Shown piece after piece: positions 1 to 9,755 of a stretch of 64,000 nt of DNA. Position numbers and translations under genes: made by a program. Under the pieces are notes generated by a model that ran no database searches, had not been told where the DNA came from, and saw only the letters and a program-made list of their open reading frames with translations. The number at the start of each line of letters is the position of its first letter. Position 1 is the stretch's first letter. Source of the stretch: Enterobacter soli ATCC BAA-2102 (lineage in GTDB: Bacteria > Pseudomonadota > Gammaproteobacteria > Enterobacterales > Enterobacteriaceae); the NCBI RefSeq assembly GCF_001654845.1, contig NZ_LXES01000019.1:39359-103358 (forward strand), read 5' to 3'.

Positions 1-732
1 TTCTATACCATCCTTGTAATGCAGCACAGCGCTTCCCGCTGGAAAGAATTGGGTATCCTTGGACACTTCTTTATTACCTTCCTGATTCTGGTTTCTACAG
101 AAACACGTGCCGCTATTCTGGCGTATCCCATCATCTTCTTCGGCCTGCTGGTGGTGAAGTTCTACAAAGAAAGGCATATTCCGTGGAAAGGGGTTGGTGT
201 GCTTCTGGTCGCGTTGCTTGCGGGCATGTTTATGATGAAACACAGCCTGATCCAGCGTTATAACGATTTAAACCACGACATTGTTGCCTATGATAAAGAC
301 AACAGCACCACGTCCGTTGGGGCGCGTTTTGCCATGTGGAAAACCGGTTTAATTGCGGCAGAAGATAACTATTTCTGGCAATCCACTGATGTGCGTAATG
401 CCAAAATTACTGACGTCGTGAAAAAAGATCCTAGCCTGGCAGGTGCGTTAGAACATATGCGCGGTCACTTGCATAATGAAGTGGTTGAGACACTTTCTTT
501 AAAAGGTCCGTCAGGTTTAATACTTTATATTCTGTTTGTAATATCGCTTGCGTGGTATGCATTGCGAAAGCTGAACAGCGTTATTCTTTGTGCTTTCTTA
601 GCGTCAATGATTATGTTCGGTTTAAGCGGCGTCATGTTCTATTCTAAAACAACGCCAGTCGCCTGGATGCTGACACTTATAATGTCGGTTGTATTCCTGG
701 AGCAAAACAAGCACCGGGATATCATAAAGTAA
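1..732 (+). CDS. waaL: O-antigen ligase WaaL, C-terminal part (5' end outside window)
   Basis: Inner-membrane ligase that transfers undecaprenyl-linked O-antigen to the lipid A-core. The frame is open from the first base, so the gene starts upstream and only about 243 C-terminal residues are present; the ATG at 19 is internal. Visible features are several hydrophobic segments, a Thr-Glu-Thr-Arg near the start of a helix, and a periplasmic-loop motif RGHLHNEVVE (His codons at 466 and 472) followed by LSLKGPSG and another membrane segment. An HxHNxxxE motif in the large loop is characteristic of WaaL/Wzy_C proteins. It is followed by two sugar transferase genes on the same strand, which fits an LPS core (waa) operon. 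Weak sequence conservation in this family leaves the exact subtype open. Confidence 0.82.
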   Translation, partial: FYTILVMQHSASRWKELGILGHFFITFLILVSTETRAAILAYPIIFFGLLVVKFYKERHIPWKGVGVLLVALLAGMFMMKHSLIQRYNDLNHDIVAYDKDNSTTSVGARFAMWKTGLIAAEDNYFWQSTDVRNAKITDVVKKDPSLAGALEHMRGHLHNEVVETLSLKGPSGLILYILFVISLAWYALRKLNSVILCAFLASMIMFGLSGVMFYSKTTPVAWMLTLIMSVVFLEQNKHRDIIK

Positions 733-803
733 TCGTTTTGATTCTCCACCGGGAAAAAGGTATTCTCCCGGTGGAAAAATGTCATTTAACAGACGAGCAC
801 GCT

Positions 804-1544
804 ATGAACGAACTGATTTCAGTAATCATCACCACCTACAACAGAGAGGATTTGCTGGAACGCGCCATTCGCTCAGTAATTGCTCAGACTTACCCTGCTG
901 TAGAATTGATTATTGTTGATGACTGTTCGAACGAAAAAACGGCGCAACTTATTGAACGTATACGATCAGAATGTGAGGCGCGTTTTGTGCATTTCACTTA
1001 TGAGCGTAACGAGAAGAACAGCGGCTCTAACTTCAGCCGCAACCGGGGTTACGCACTCTCGCACGGTGTGTTTGTCACCGGTCTGGATGACGACGATTAC
1101 TTCCTCCCTGAGCGTTTAGCAAAGCTGGTTTCGCGCTACGATAAAAACTATGCCTTTGTCACAGATACTCCAGCCCGCCTGGATAAAACTCACCGCACTT
1201 ACCCTGATACCAACGATAAAAGAATAATTGGCTTACAGGATATCCTCTGCGAAAACGTGGTGGGCAATCAGGTGCTGACAACGAAAGAGAAACTGTCAGG
1301 CGTGGGTGGTTTTTCCCCTGAGATTAAACAACAGCAGGACCGTGATGTCTGGATTAAATTAATCCTGAAATATGGTCCCGGTATTAAATACAGCTTTAGC
1401 ACCGCTATGGTGGATGCTGAGCACGGTAGTAACCGCATTACATCGCAAATTAAAAAATATAATGCCTACCGCAAGCTCTATTTTAAATACCGTGAGCACA
1501 TGTCCGAAGAAACCAAAAGCAACAATCTGTTCCAGCTGATGTAG
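804..1544 (+). CDS. GT2-family LPS glycosyltransferase, apparently truncated by an amber codon
   Basis: Cytoplasmic GT-A fold sugar transferase, probably acting on the LPS core. The ATG at 804 gives the usual N-terminus (VIITTYN at residues 7-13), then VDD (38-40), an acidic metal-binding run DDDD (95-98) and QQDRDVW (178-184) near the catalytic base. A TTG at 738 would add 22 unrelated residues and is rejected. The frame stops at TAG 1542-1544 but stays open for 35 more codons, rich in Arg and Lys, up to TGA 1650-1652, only 15 bases before the next gene. The native protein was therefore probably about 282 residues. Whether the 246-residue form works is unknown. The acceptor sugar cannot be predicted. 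Confidence 0.8.
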   Translation: MNELISVIITTYNREDLLERAIRSVIAQTYPAVELIIVDDCSNEKTAQLIERIRSECEARFVHFTYERNEKNSGSNFSRNRGYALSHGVFVTGLDDDDYFLPERLAKLVSRYDKNYAFVTDTPARLDKTHRTYPDTNDKRIIGLQDILCENVVGNQVLTTKEKLSGVGGFSPEIKQQQDRDVWIKLILKYGPGIKYSFSTAMVDAEHGSNRITSQIKKYNAYRKLYFKYREHMSEETKSNNLFQLM

Positions 1545-1652
1545 TTCCGTGGTTTTAAATCTTCGCGCATGAACTTTTTATTACGCGGGCGTAAAAAAGA
1601 TGCCAAGCTGAGAATGAAACTGCTGCGCCGTACATTAAAAGAGCTATTCTGA
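1545..1652 (+). pseudogene. Detached C-terminal codons of the upstream glycosyltransferase
   Basis: This is the same reading frame as the glycosyltransferase upstream, continuing past its TAG. It encodes 35 residues with a strongly basic, amphipathic composition (several RR, KK and LL pairs) ending in KELF and a TGA. Ending here would leave 15 bases to the next ATG, normal operon spacing, whereas the TAG leaves 123 bases without a gene. I infer that a nonsense change, or a sequencing error, split one gene. Confidence 0.55.
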
Positions 1653-1667
1653 TATTAATATGGTGAA

Positions 1668-2579
1668 ATGATGAATCTTAATGTAACGAATAAGCTCATC
1701 AAGAAAACCCGGCGCTGGCAGAAGAAAACCGGTTTATCTCTTTTCCAGCGTGCGGCTGAGCATTTTGAGCAGAAGAAAAAAGAGACGCTGTTTGGCGTGA
1801 TTGATGCGCTGAAAATTCAGCCTGAATCCGCGGGCAACACTGAACCTGCACAGTCGCGCATCATCTGGATCTGCTGGTTTCAGGGGCTGGAGAGCGCACC
1901 AGAGTTGGTTAAGCGTTGTATCGAATCCGTACAACGTAATACGCCTGACGCTCAGGTTGTCATCCTGACGGATGACAATATTCCTGACTATCTCTCGTTA
2001 CCGGAACACATTAAAACCAAGTATCAGGCCGGGCTTATCAGCAAAGCGCAATATTCCGATATTGTTCGCTGCTCATTGCTGTATCAGTACGGCGGGATCT
2101 GGATGGATGCCACCGTCTTGATGACGAAAGCTGTGCCTGAATCCTTCTATGAAAATAGCTTCTCATCGCTGCGTTTCGACGCGGGTGACAATGCAACAAG
2201 CCAGGGATTCTGGACGGCCTATTTTCTTGCCTCACAAAAGGGCAATACGCTGGTGAAACTGGTTAGGGATATCCTTTATCGCTACTGGCAACATCACGAT
2301 ACCCTGATCGAATATTTCTTAATTGATTACAGCTTCTTGTATGCCCGCGAACGTTATCCTCAGTTTCGCGAGGTCATGAATGCGCAGCCAGTGACGGGAA
2401 ATAATCGCTTTTTGATTCGCCAGTTTATCTCTGCTGCACCTGATGCGGCGGCGATTGATACCCTGAATCGCGATCCTGTGGGCATCTATAAACTCTCCCA
2501 CAAGGAACAGTATCGAACGGTGGATAACGGGAAGCCGACGCTGTACAGCCAGATCCTCGACGATACCTTCCGTCTGTAA
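1668..2579 (+). CDS. Capsular polysaccharide synthesis-type glycosyltransferase (GT32-like)
   Basis: Predicted cytosolic sugar transferase of the Caps_synth / Gly_transf_sug group. Residues 67-73 read WICWFQG, matching the W-x-x-W-x-G start of that fold. The segment SKAQYSDIVRCSLLYQYGGIWMDATV (in two parts, about residues 125-150) holds the hallmark YGGIWMDA acidic motif that binds nucleotide-sugar and metal. It is 303 residues, with a basic N-terminal helix and no signal peptide. It closes the waa-type operon and is followed directly by a terminator. Position beside waaL suggests a role in LPS core or capsule decoration; the substrate is unknown. Confidence 0.8.
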   Translation: MMNLNVTNKLIKKTRRWQKKTGLSLFQRAAEHFEQKKKETLFGVIDALKIQPESAGNTEPAQSRIIWICWFQGLESAPELVKRCIESVQRNTPDAQVVILTDDNIPDYLSLPEHIKTKYQAGLISKAQYSDIVRCSLLYQYGGIWMDATVLMTKAVPESFYENSFSSLRFDAGDNATSQGFWTAYFLASQKGNTLVKLVRDILYRYWQHHDTLIEYFLIDYSFLYARERYPQFREVMNAQPVTGNNRFLIRQFISAAPDAAAIDTLNRDPVGIYKLSHKEQYRTVDNGKPTLYSQILDDTFRL

Positions 2580-2584
2580 TGACA

Positions 2585-2615
2585 AAAAAGCCACCCTCAC
2601 AGGTGGCTTTTTGTT
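2585..2615. terminator. Bidirectional intrinsic terminator
   Basis: AAAAAGCCACC (2585-2595) pairs perfectly with GGTGGCTTTTT (2602-2612) around a six-base loop. A-tract and T-tract flank the stem, so it can stop transcription from the sugar transferase on the plus strand and from yibQ on the minus strand. Confidence 0.9.
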
Positions 2616-2616
2616 A

Positions 2617-3552
2617 TCAGGATTTCTTACCCCATCCCTGCCATTGCTGCTGAACGTATTTCACCAGCGTGCTTTCACCAATGCTTTCGCCAATCACCGA
2701 GAAGAAGCGGGTCGCGTAGACCGGCTCTGGCGGCTGTTTCGGTTTGCAGCTCTTCACGCCGCGGAATGGATTGCGCGGCGCAGATGGCTTGGCAGGTTGT
2801 GAAAGATTCGGTGTCGACGTATCAGACTGCGGTTCATTCAGCAGGTCGCTCGGGCGCACCAGCGTGATATCGGAAGGCAACGTCGGCAGCATCTGTTGCA
2901 GGACGCGCACAGTAGACGGATGCGGGTGGCCGATGGCAATTGCCGAGCCGTTGCGACGCGCCAGCTGCACCGCGCGATTAAACTGCACGCGAATATCCGC
3001 TTCGTTTTGGGTGTCATCCAGGAACACTTTGCGCTTAATCACCTTTACGCCAGTTCCCTGTGCGGCGCGCATGGCCTGACTGTTGCCAATGGTCATGCTG
3101 TCGAGGAAGTAGAGGTTATAGCGCTCCAGCGACTGCATCACCTTGAGCATCCCGTACAGGCTGGATGTCATCGCGCTGCCCATATGGTTATTGAGGCCCA
3201 CGGCATACGGCACTTTGTTGTACGCATCGCGGATAATACGATCGATTTCATCGCTGCTCATGTCCGGGCGTAGGGTGTCTTTTTCCAGCGGCTGCTTGCT
3301 GATGGGCGCCATTGGCAGGTGGATCAATACCTGATGCCCACTATTGTGGGCTTTGGTTGCCATTTCGCGCGCGTGCGGCGCATTGGGCAGCACGGCGACG
3401 GAAATGGCTGACGGCATTGCCAGAACCTGGTTTTCGGTTTGCGGACGATAACCGAAGTCATCAATGACGATGGCAAGTTTGCCTGCGTATACCGGTGCTG
3501 CCAGCGCCAGTGCGCTGGCGACGGAGAGAACAATTCGACGAAATTGAAGCAA
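2617..3552 (-). CDS. yibQ: Divergent polysaccharide deacetylase family protein YibQ
   Basis: Periplasmic protein of the divergent polysaccharide deacetylase family. Residues 1-23 form a signal peptide (basic start, Leu/Ala core, VYAG cleavage region). A NodB-like barrel follows, with IDDFGYR at 30-36, HLPM near 78-81, NNHMGS at 121-126 and a late GHPHPS. The Asp and His residues are placed as in carbohydrate esterase 4 enzymes, though no substrate is established. It starts three bases after envC ends, so gpmI-envC-yibQ form one transcription unit as in E. coli. The 311-residue length is normal. Confidence 0.93.
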   Translation of the reverse strand: MLQFRRIVLSVASALALAAPVYAGKLAIVIDDFGYRPQTENQVLAMPSAISVAVLPNAPHAREMATKAHNSGHQVLIHLPMAPISKQPLEKDTLRPDMSSDEIDRIIRDAYNKVPYAVGLNNHMGSAMTSSLYGMLKVMQSLERYNLYFLDSMTIGNSQAMRAAQGTGVKVIKRKVFLDDTQNEADIRVQFNRAVQLARRNGSAIAIGHPHPSTVRVLQQMLPTLPSDITLVRPSDLLNEPQSDTSTPNLSQPAKPSAPRNPFRGVKSCKPKQPPEPVYATRFFSVIGESIGESTLVKYVQQQWQGWGKKS

Positions 3553-3555
3553 AAC

Positions 3556-4839
3556 TTATCTTCCCAACCACGGCTGTGGATTGACCGCCTGACCCTGGCG
3601 ACGAATTTCGAAATAGAGTGACGGGCGGCCCTGACCGCCACTGCTGCCCACAAGGGCGATGGGTTGGCCAGCGCGCACCTGCGTGCCGACGCTGACCAGT
3701 GCGCTCTGATTGTAGCCGTAAAGGCTCATATCGCCTTTGCCGTGTTCGACCACCACCACAAGCCCGTAACCCTGCAACCAGTCGGCAAGGATCACGCGGC
3801 CATCGGCAATCGCTTTGACTTCGCTACCTTCAGACGCACCGATAACTATCCCTTTCCAACGTAGCTCACCCTGCAACTGTTCGCCATAGCGATGCAGAAT
3901 AGAGCCGCGAACAGGCCAGTAAGCCTGACCACGAGGTGCGCCCAGACCGCCGGTACGCGACATCAGTGAGCGTTCGCTTTCCGTTGGTTTGTAGGTTGTC
4001 CCTTTGCGGGACGCTTCTTGTTGCTTGTCGCGGACGGCTTGCGCATCACGTGCTTCTCTCTCGGCTCGCGCTTTGGCGGCCGCTTCTGCACGGGCAATGC
4101 TGTTACGCAGTTTTGATTCGTTGGCGCGCATTTCGCTCAGCTGGCTCTGACCTTCCTGAATGGACGACTCAAGACCAGAGAGGGTTTTTTTACGCTCATT
4201 ACGCGCCTGCTCGAGCTTCGCCTGCTGTGCCTGCTGATCGTAGAGCAGCGTTTGCTGCTGACTCTGTTTCTCTTCCAGCTCGGCTTTTTGCGAGGTGACT
4301 TCTTCGCGGGTCTGTTTCAGCTGGGCGATAGTTTCCTGACGGGCCTGGTTCAGGTAACCGAAGTAGGCCTGCAAACGCTGGCCGCGCTGAGTTTCTTCCC
4401 CGCTTAAAATCAGCTGAATACCGGTGTGTTCCCCCTGACGGAAGGCGGCATCAAGCTGAGCCGCGAGATTGCGTTCCTGGCTGGCGCGCTGGCGCTCCAG
4501 TTTGGCAATCGAGGCATTCATTTCGTCGATCTGTTTATTCAGCTGCGCGAGGGTGTTTTGAGTTTCACGTAGCTTGCGTGCGGCAGCGGAGATGGCTTCT
4601 TCCTGCTGCTTCAGTTGGGCAAGGAGTGATGAACGCTGCTGTTGCTGCTGGCGTACCGCGCGCTCTTTGGCGGCGATATCGGCCTGAATAGATTTAAGCT
4701 GGTCGCGATCGTCCGCATGGGCGGATGCTGCGCACAGCAATACGCCAGCGCTGAGTGCGCTGGCGCAAAATAGGGCCCTGACTGATAACCGAAGCGGCTT
4801 CACGACCCATGTGATTGAAAAAATCGCCTTTCCCCTCAT
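3556..4839 (-). CDS. envC: Murein hydrolase activator EnvC
   Basis: Periplasmic activator of the amidases AmiA and AmiB during septal splitting. After a signal sequence (about residues 15-43, ending SAHA-DD) comes a long Gln/Glu/Lys/Arg-rich coiled coil (about 45-285), which in the family contacts FtsEX. A C-terminal LytM domain (about 305-425) ends in PQPWLGR and lacks a full zinc-binding set, as expected for a non-catalytic activator. The ATG at 4839 lies eight bases after the gpmI stop, so translation is probably coupled. E. coli EnvC is annotated a few residues shorter at this end, so the exact start is uncertain. Confidence 0.95.
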   Translation of the reverse strand: MRGKAIFSITWVVKPLRLSVRALFCASALSAGVLLCAASAHADDRDQLKSIQADIAAKERAVRQQQQQRSSLLAQLKQQEEAISAAARKLRETQNTLAQLNKQIDEMNASIAKLERQRASQERNLAAQLDAAFRQGEHTGIQLILSGEETQRGQRLQAYFGYLNQARQETIAQLKQTREEVTSQKAELEEKQSQQQTLLYDQQAQQAKLEQARNERKKTLSGLESSIQEGQSQLSEMRANESKLRNSIARAEAAAKARAEREARDAQAVRDKQQEASRKGTTYKPTESERSLMSRTGGLGAPRGQAYWPVRGSILHRYGEQLQGELRWKGIVIGASEGSEVKAIADGRVILADWLQGYGLVVVVEHGKGDMSLYGYNQSALVSVGTQVRAGQPIALVGSSGGQGRPSLYFEIRRQGQAVNPQPWLGR

Positions 4840-4848
4840 GGGGAGCGA

Positions 4849-6393
4849 TTATTCCACGATGAACAGCGGCTTGCCAGTCATCTCTTTAGGGATTTCCATA
4901 CCCATCAGCGTCAACATGGTTGGCGCGATGTCGGAAAGCTTGCCGCCTTCCACCGCTTTCAGTGATTTATCACCGACATAGATCAGCGGAACAGGCAGGT
5001 TGGTGTGGGCAGTGTGAGCCTGGCCGGTAGACGGATCGCGCATCTGTTCTGCGTTACCGTGGTCGGCGGTGATCAGCAGCTGGCCACCTACGGATTCAAC
5101 CGCTTTCGCAACCTGTTCAACGCAGTGATCCAGTGCTTCAACGGCTTTGATTGCGGCTTCCATCACGCCAGTATGGCCAACCATATCGCCATTCGGATAG
5201 TTACAGATGATGGTGTCGTACTTACCGCTTTCGATAGCCGCGACCAGTTTTTCAGTCAGCTCGGCAGAGCTCATTTCGGGTTGCAGGTCGTAGGTCGCGA
5301 CTTTTGGTGAGTTGATCAGGATACGGTCTTCGCCTTTGAACGGCTCTTCAACACCACCGTTAAAGAAGAAGGTCACGTGTGCGTATTTCTCTGTTTCGGA
5401 GATACGCAGCTGTGTTTTATCGTTTTTCGCCATCCACTCACCGAGGGTGTTTGCCAGTGAAGCAGGTGGGTAAGCACAAGGTGCTTTGATGTCTGCGGCG
5501 TATTCGGTCAACTGGATGAAATTGAGGTTAACCACTTTCTTGCGGGCGAAGCCGTCGAAATCGCTGTTCACGAAAGCACGGGTGATTTCACGCGCACGGT
5601 CAGCACGGAAGTTCATGAAAATCAACGCATCGCCGTCTTCCATCGCGGCATCGGCCTGGCCTTCAGCACGGATAACCGTCGCTTTCACGAATTCGTCGTT
5701 TTCATCGCGGGCGTAAGCCGCTTCCAGACCTTCTACGGCGGTCGCAAACTGGAACTCGCCTTTTGCCAGGGTCATCAGGTCATAAGCTTGTTCAACGCGA
5801 TCCCAACGGTTGTCGCGGTCCATTGCGTAGTAACGACCAATGATGGAGGCCACACGGCCTTTGCCCAGTGCGGCAAACTTGTCTTCAAAGGCTTTCAGGG
5901 AACCTTCAGCGCTGCGTGGTGGCGTATCGCGGCCATCAAGGAAAGCGTGCAGATAGATTTTCTCAGCACCGCGTTCTGCTGCCAGCTCAACCATAGCCAT
6001 GATGTGATCTTCATGGCTATGAACGCCGCCCGCAGAGAGCAGACCCATGATGTGTACCGCTTTGCCTGCGGCAACGGCTTTATCAACCGCACCTGACAGC
6101 GTTGGGTTGGAGAAGAAAGTCCGTTCTTTAATTTCAACATCCAGACGGGTCAGGTCCTGATACACGATACGACCCGCGCCCAGGTTAACGTGTCCGACTT
6201 CGGAGTTGCCCATCTGGCGATCCGGCAGACCCACTTCCAGGCCAGATGCATCAATCAGGGTATGGGGACGTTTTGCCCACAGTGCATCCATGACCGGGGT
6301 TTTGGCGTTGAAAATGGCGTTATCCTGCTGATCTTCACGGTAGCCATAGCCATCCAGAATCACCAGTACCATAGGTTTTTTAGAAACCGACAT
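4849..6393 (-). CDS. gpmI: 2,3-bisphosphoglycerate-independent phosphoglycerate mutase
   Basis: Manganese-dependent glycolytic enzyme interconverting 3- and 2-phosphoglycerate. The start at 6393 ([17 protein letters not shown]) gives 514 residues, the same as E. coli; an upstream ATG would add nine unrelated residues. Visible metal and catalytic motifs are ILDGYGYRE near residue 12, the nucleophilic Ser in [10 protein letters not shown] (Ser64), [11 protein letters not shown], and the late DMVGHTG and [10 protein letters not shown] metal ligands. It is the first gene of the gpmI-envC-yibQ unit and lies divergent from yibN. Confidence 0.97.
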   Translation of the reverse strand: MSVSKKPMVLVILDGYGYREDQQDNAIFNAKTPVMDALWAKRPHTLIDASGLEVGLPDRQMGNSEVGHVNLGAGRIVYQDLTRLDVEIKERTFFSNPTLSGAVDKAVAAGKAVHIMGLLSAGGVHSHEDHIMAMVELAAERGAEKIYLHAFLDGRDTPPRSAEGSLKAFEDKFAALGKGRVASIIGRYYAMDRDNRWDRVEQAYDLMTLAKGEFQFATAVEGLEAAYARDENDEFVKATVIRAEGQADAAMEDGDALIFMNFRADRAREITRAFVNSDFDGFARKKVVNLNFIQLTEYAADIKAPCAYPPASLANTLGEWMAKNDKTQLRISETEKYAHVTFFFNGGVEEPFKGEDRILINSPKVATYDLQPEMSSAELTEKLVAAIESGKYDTIICNYPNGDMVGHTGVMEAAIKAVEALDHCVEQVAKAVESVGGQLLITADHGNAEQMRDPSTGQAHTAHTNLPVPLIYVGDKSLKAVEGGKLSDIAPTMLTLMGMEIPKEMTGKPLFIVE

Positions 6394-6641
6394 TGCGACA
6401 ACCTCATGCTCAAGAGACAAAAAATTTGCGTAATTTTACTACAGCTGAATCGATCAAATAGCCGCAGAAGATCAAAGAATGGGTAGGGGCAAGGCGCTTC
6501 TCAGGTCATTTTAAGGCTTTTTTTTCGTGGCATCCCGCAGAAAATCGATTAGCTTATTGTCGCTGGCTGTATTTGCCACAACGCACAGGTATACTCCTGT
6601 CCTGGTTTTTTTAATCACTTAGACGGGAGTTGTTACCCCCC

Positions 6642-7073
6642 ATGCAAGAAATTATGCAATTTGTTAGCCGCCACCCGGTACTGAGCATCGCGTGGATTGG
6701 TCTACTGGCCGCAGTGCTGTTCACCACCTTTAAGGGCCTGACGTCCAAAATTCAGGTTATTACCCGTGGTGAAGCGACGCGTCTTATCAACAAAGAAGAT
6801 GCCGTTGTCGTTGACCTGCGCCAGCGTGATGATTTCCGTAAAGGCCACATTGCAGGTTCTGTTAACCTGCTGCCTGCTGAAATTAAAGCGAACAACATTG
6901 GCGAGCTGGATAAGCATAAAGCCCAGCCTATTATCGTTGTAGACGGTACCGGGATGCAGGCGCAGGAATCTGCAAGCGCACTGCACAAAGCCGGCTTTGA
7001 AAACGTATCTGTACTGAAAGAAGGCATTTCCGGCTGGAGCGGGGAAAACCTTCCTCTGGTTCGCGGTAAATAA
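6642..7073 (+). CDS. yibN: Rhodanese-like membrane protein YibN, without the active-site cysteine
   Basis: Small inner-membrane protein: one N-terminal membrane helix (about residues 13-32) followed by a cytoplasmic rhodanese-like domain ([21 protein letters not shown] onward, in two parts). The ATG at 6642 gives 143 residues as in E. coli; 6630 would add four. The position of the rhodanese catalytic loop reads [10 protein letters not shown], with Ala where I recall Cys in E. coli, and the whole protein contains no cysteine. It therefore cannot act as a thiosulfate sulfurtransferase by the normal mechanism. It leads the yibN-grxC-secB-gpsA-cysE cluster. Confidence 0.92.
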   Translation: MQEIMQFVSRHPVLSIAWIGLLAAVLFTTFKGLTSKIQVITRGEATRLINKEDAVVVDLRQRDDFRKGHIAGSVNLLPAEIKANNIGELDKHKAQPIIVVDGTGMQAQESASALHKAGFENVSVLKEGISGWSGENLPLVRGK

Positions 7074-7084
7074 GGAGCCCAGTC

Positions 7085-7336
7085 ATGGCCAATATCGAGA
7101 TCTACACCAAAGCAACCTGCCCGTTCTGCCACCGTGCGAAAGCGCTGCTGAACAGCAAAGGCGTCACCTTCCAGGAACTGCCTATTGATGGTGATGCGAC
7201 AAAACGCGAAGAGATGATTCAACGTAGTGGCCGTACGACGGTTCCGCAGATTTTTATTGATGCGCAGCACATTGGCGGCTGTGATGACTTGTATGCGCTC
7301 GACGCACGTGGTGGACTCGATCCTCTGCTGCGCTAA
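7085..7336 (+). CDS. grxC: Glutaredoxin 3
   Basis: Cytoplasmic thiol-disulfide oxidoreductase that uses glutathione to reduce protein disulfides and supply electrons to ribonucleotide reductase. The 83-residue length equals E. coli GrxC. The dithiol active site CPFC is at residues 12-15, with the TVPQIFI cis-proline loop and the GGCDDL glutathione-binding motif downstream. It starts 11 bases after yibN with a clear AAGGAG ribosome site. Confidence 0.97.
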   Translation: MANIEIYTKATCPFCHRAKALLNSKGVTFQELPIDGDATKREEMIQRSGRTTVPQIFIDAQHIGGCDDLYALDARGGLDPLLR

Positions 7337-7368
7337 GAGACTTTAGGACAATTAAAAAGGGTTTTTCC

Positions 7369-7836
7369 ATGTCAGAACAAAACAACACCGAAATGACTTT
7401 CCAGATCCAGCGCATCTACACCAAGGATGTCTCTTTCGAAGCGCCAAATGCGCCACACGTTTTCCAGAAAGATTGGCAACCAGAGGTTAAACTTGATCTT
7501 GATACCGCATCCACCCAACTGGCGGATGATGTGTATGAAGTTGTGCTGCGCGTAACCGTAACCGCTTCTCTGGGCGAAGAAACTGCATTCCTGTGCGAAG
7601 TACAGCAGGGCGGTATCTTCTCCGTTGGCGGTATCGAAGGTAACCAGATGGCGCATTGCCTGGGTGCATACTGCCCGAACATCCTGTTCCCGTATGCTCG
7701 CGAATGCATCACCAGCCTGGTTTCTCGCGGTACATTCCCGCAACTGAACCTTGCGCCAGTTAACTTTGATGCGCTGTTCATGAACTATCTGCAACAGCAG
7801 GCTGGCGAAGGTGCTGAACAACATCAGGATGCCTGA
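7369..7836 (+). CDS. secB: Protein-export chaperone SecB
   Basis: Homotetrameric cytosolic chaperone that keeps preproteins unfolded and hands them to SecA. It is 155 residues, as in E. coli, with the family core [13 protein letters not shown], the acidic Glu-rich SecA-contacting surface, and the conserved GIFSVGGI and [11 protein letters not shown] segments. The stop TGA overlaps the gpsA start (TGATG at 7834-7838), indicating translational coupling. Confidence 0.98.
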   Translation: MSEQNNTEMTFQIQRIYTKDVSFEAPNAPHVFQKDWQPEVKLDLDTASTQLADDVYEVVLRVTVTASLGEETAFLCEVQQGGIFSVGGIEGNQMAHCLGAYCPNILFPYARECITSLVSRGTFPQLNLAPVNFDALFMNYLQQQAGEGAEQHQDA

Positions 7837-8855
7837 TGAGCACTGTTAATGCGTCAATGACTGTGATCGGTGCCGGCTCTTACGGCACCGCTCTTGCTAT
7901 CACGCTGGCAAGAAATGGTCACGATGTGGTTCTGTGGGGCCACGATCCAAAACATATCGCGACGTTGCAACACGATCGCTGCAATGTGGCGTTCCTCCCG
8001 GACGTTCCGTTTCCTGATTCCCTGCACCTCGAAAGCGATCTCGCGACCGCGCTCGCGGCCAGCCGCAATATTCTGGTTGTGGTGCCAAGCCATGTCTTTG
8101 GCGAAGTACTGCGCCAGATTAAGCCGCTGATGCGCGCAGATGCACGCATTGTGTGGGCGACGAAGGGGCTGGAAGCTGAAACCGGACGCCTGCTCCAGGA
8201 TGTTGCCCGCGAAGCGCTGGGCGATGACATTCCTCTGGCGGTGATCTCCGGGCCAACGTTTGCAAAAGAGCTGGCCGCAGGTCTGCCAACGGCAATCTCT
8301 CTGGCATCGACCGATGCGACGTTCGCTGACGATCTTCAGCATTTGCTGCACTGCGGCAAGAGCTTCCGTGTCTACAGCAACCCCGATTTTATTGGCGTGC
8401 AGCTGGGTGGTGCGGTGAAGAACGTAATTGCTATCGGCGCAGGCATGTCAGACGGCATTGGTTTCGGCGCGAATGCGCGTACGGCGCTTATCACCCGCGG
8501 GTTAACCGAAATGTCCCGTCTTGGCGCAGCACTGGGCGCTGATCCGGCCACCTTTATGGGAATGGCGGGTCTGGGCGATCTGGTGCTGACCTGTACCGAC
8601 AACCAGTCGCGTAACCGCCGCTTTGGCATGATGCTCGGACAGGGCAGCGATGTGAAAAGCGCGCAGGAGAAGATTGGCCAGGTGGTTGAAGGCTATCGCA
8701 ATACCAAAGAAGTCCGCGAGCTGGCACACCGTTTTGGTGTCGAAATGCCAATAACCGAGGAAATTTATCAGGTATTGTATTGCGGAAAAAATGCGCGCGA
8801 GGCAGCATTGACCTTATTAGGTCGTGCGCGCAAGGACGAGCGCAGCAGTAACTAA
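7836..8855 (+). CDS. gpsA: Glycerol-3-phosphate dehydrogenase [NAD(P)+]
   Basis: Reduces dihydroxyacetone phosphate to sn-glycerol-3-phosphate, the backbone for phospholipids. The 339 residues match E. coli. The dinucleotide-binding motif [10 protein letters not shown] lies at 12-21; the catalytic Lys is in [13 protein letters not shown] (about residues 190-202) and the substrate-binding [10 protein letters not shown] follows. The start overlaps the secB stop by one base. A hairpin separates it from cysE. Confidence 0.98.
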   Translation: MSTVNASMTVIGAGSYGTALAITLARNGHDVVLWGHDPKHIATLQHDRCNVAFLPDVPFPDSLHLESDLATALAASRNILVVVPSHVFGEVLRQIKPLMRADARIVWATKGLEAETGRLLQDVAREALGDDIPLAVISGPTFAKELAAGLPTAISLASTDATFADDLQHLLHCGKSFRVYSNPDFIGVQLGGAVKNVIAIGAGMSDGIGFGANARTALITRGLTEMSRLGAALGADPATFMGMAGLGDLVLTCTDNQSRNRRFGMMLGQGSDVKSAQEKIGQVVEGYRNTKEVRELAHRFGVEMPITEEIYQVLYCGKNAREAALTLLGRARKDERSSN

Positions 8856-8880
8856 TCGCAGGGATCCTTGTTAGCTATAT

Positions 8881-8908
8881 GACCCGGCCAGCAAAGAACT
8901 GGCCGGTC
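8881..8908 (+). other. Hairpin between gpsA and cysE
   Basis: The right arm CTGGCCGGTC (8899-8908) is the reverse complement of the left arm apart from one bulged C. There is no T-run after the stem, so it is not a typical intrinsic terminator. It may stabilise the upstream message, pause polymerase or set the gpsA:cysE ratio. Confidence 0.5.
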
Positions 8909-8933
8909 ATTAACATATCGTCTGGAGTATGCA

Positions 8934-9755
8934 ATGCCGTGTGAAGAACTGGATATCGTCTGGAACAATATTAAAGCCGAAGCCCGGGCTTTGGCTGACT
9001 GCGAGCCTATGCTGGCCAGCTTCTATCACGCGACGCTACTCAAGCACGAAAACCTCGGCAGCGCCCTGAGCTATATGCTCGCCAACAAACTGGCTTCCTC
9101 AATTATGCCTGCCATCGCCATTCGCGAAGTGGTGGAAGAGGCCTATGCCGCAGACCCGGAAATGATCGCCTCTGCCGCCTGTGATATCCAGGCTGTACGC
9201 ACGCGTGACCCGGCTGTCGATAAATACTCCACGCCGCTGCTGTACCTGAAAGGCTTCCATGCGCTTCAGGCTTACCGCATTGGTCACTGGCTTTGGAACG
9301 AAGGCCGCCGCGCGCTGGCTATCTTCCTGCAAAACCAGGTGTCGGTGACCTTTCAGGTGGACATCCACCCGGCCGCGAAAATTGGCCGTGGGATCATGCT
9401 TGACCATGCCACGGGCATTGTTGTGGGTGAAACGGCGGTCATTGAAGATGACGTGTCGATTCTGCAATCCGTCACGCTGGGTGGTACGGGTAAAACCAGC
9501 GGCGATCGCCACCCGAAAATCCGCGAAGGGGTAATGATTGGCGCGGGTGCGAAGATCCTCGGTAATATCGAAGTTGGTCGCGGGGCGAAGATTGGTGCGG
9601 GTTCGGTTGTGTTGCAGCCTGTTCCGCCGCACACCACTGCGGCTGGCGTACCGGCGCGTATCGTCGGCAAGCCAGACAGCGATAAACCGTCGATGGATAT
9701 GGATCAGCACTTCAACGGTATTCACCATACGTTTGAGTATGGTGACGGGATTTAA
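8934..9755 (+). CDS. cysE: Serine O-acetyltransferase
   Basis: First step of cysteine synthesis: acetyl-CoA plus L-serine gives O-acetylserine, with feedback inhibition by cysteine. The 273 residues match E. coli. An N-terminal helical domain is followed by left-handed beta-helix hexapeptide repeats from about residue 140 ([28 protein letters not shown]). The catalytic His is in MLDHATG and the C-terminal tail ends EYGDGI. Its stop codon overlaps that of convergent trmL, with no terminator between. Confidence 0.98.
   Translation: MPCEELDIVWNNIKAEARALADCEPMLASFYHATLLKHENLGSALSYMLANKLASSIMPAIAIREVVEEAYAADPEMIASAACDIQAVRTRDPAVDKYSTPLLYLKGFHALQAYRIGHWLWNEGRRALAIFLQNQVSVTFQVDIHPAAKIGRGIMLDHATGIVVGETAVIEDDVSILQSVTLGGTGKTSGDRHPKIREGVMIGAGAKILGNIEVGRGAKIGAGSVVLQPVPPHTTAAGVPARIVGKPDSDKPSMDMDQHFNGIHHTFEYGDGI

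Noticed and set aside
738..803. TTG start for the GT2 enzyme
   Set aside because: It adds 22 residues with no family similarity; the ATG at 804 begins the conserved fold directly.
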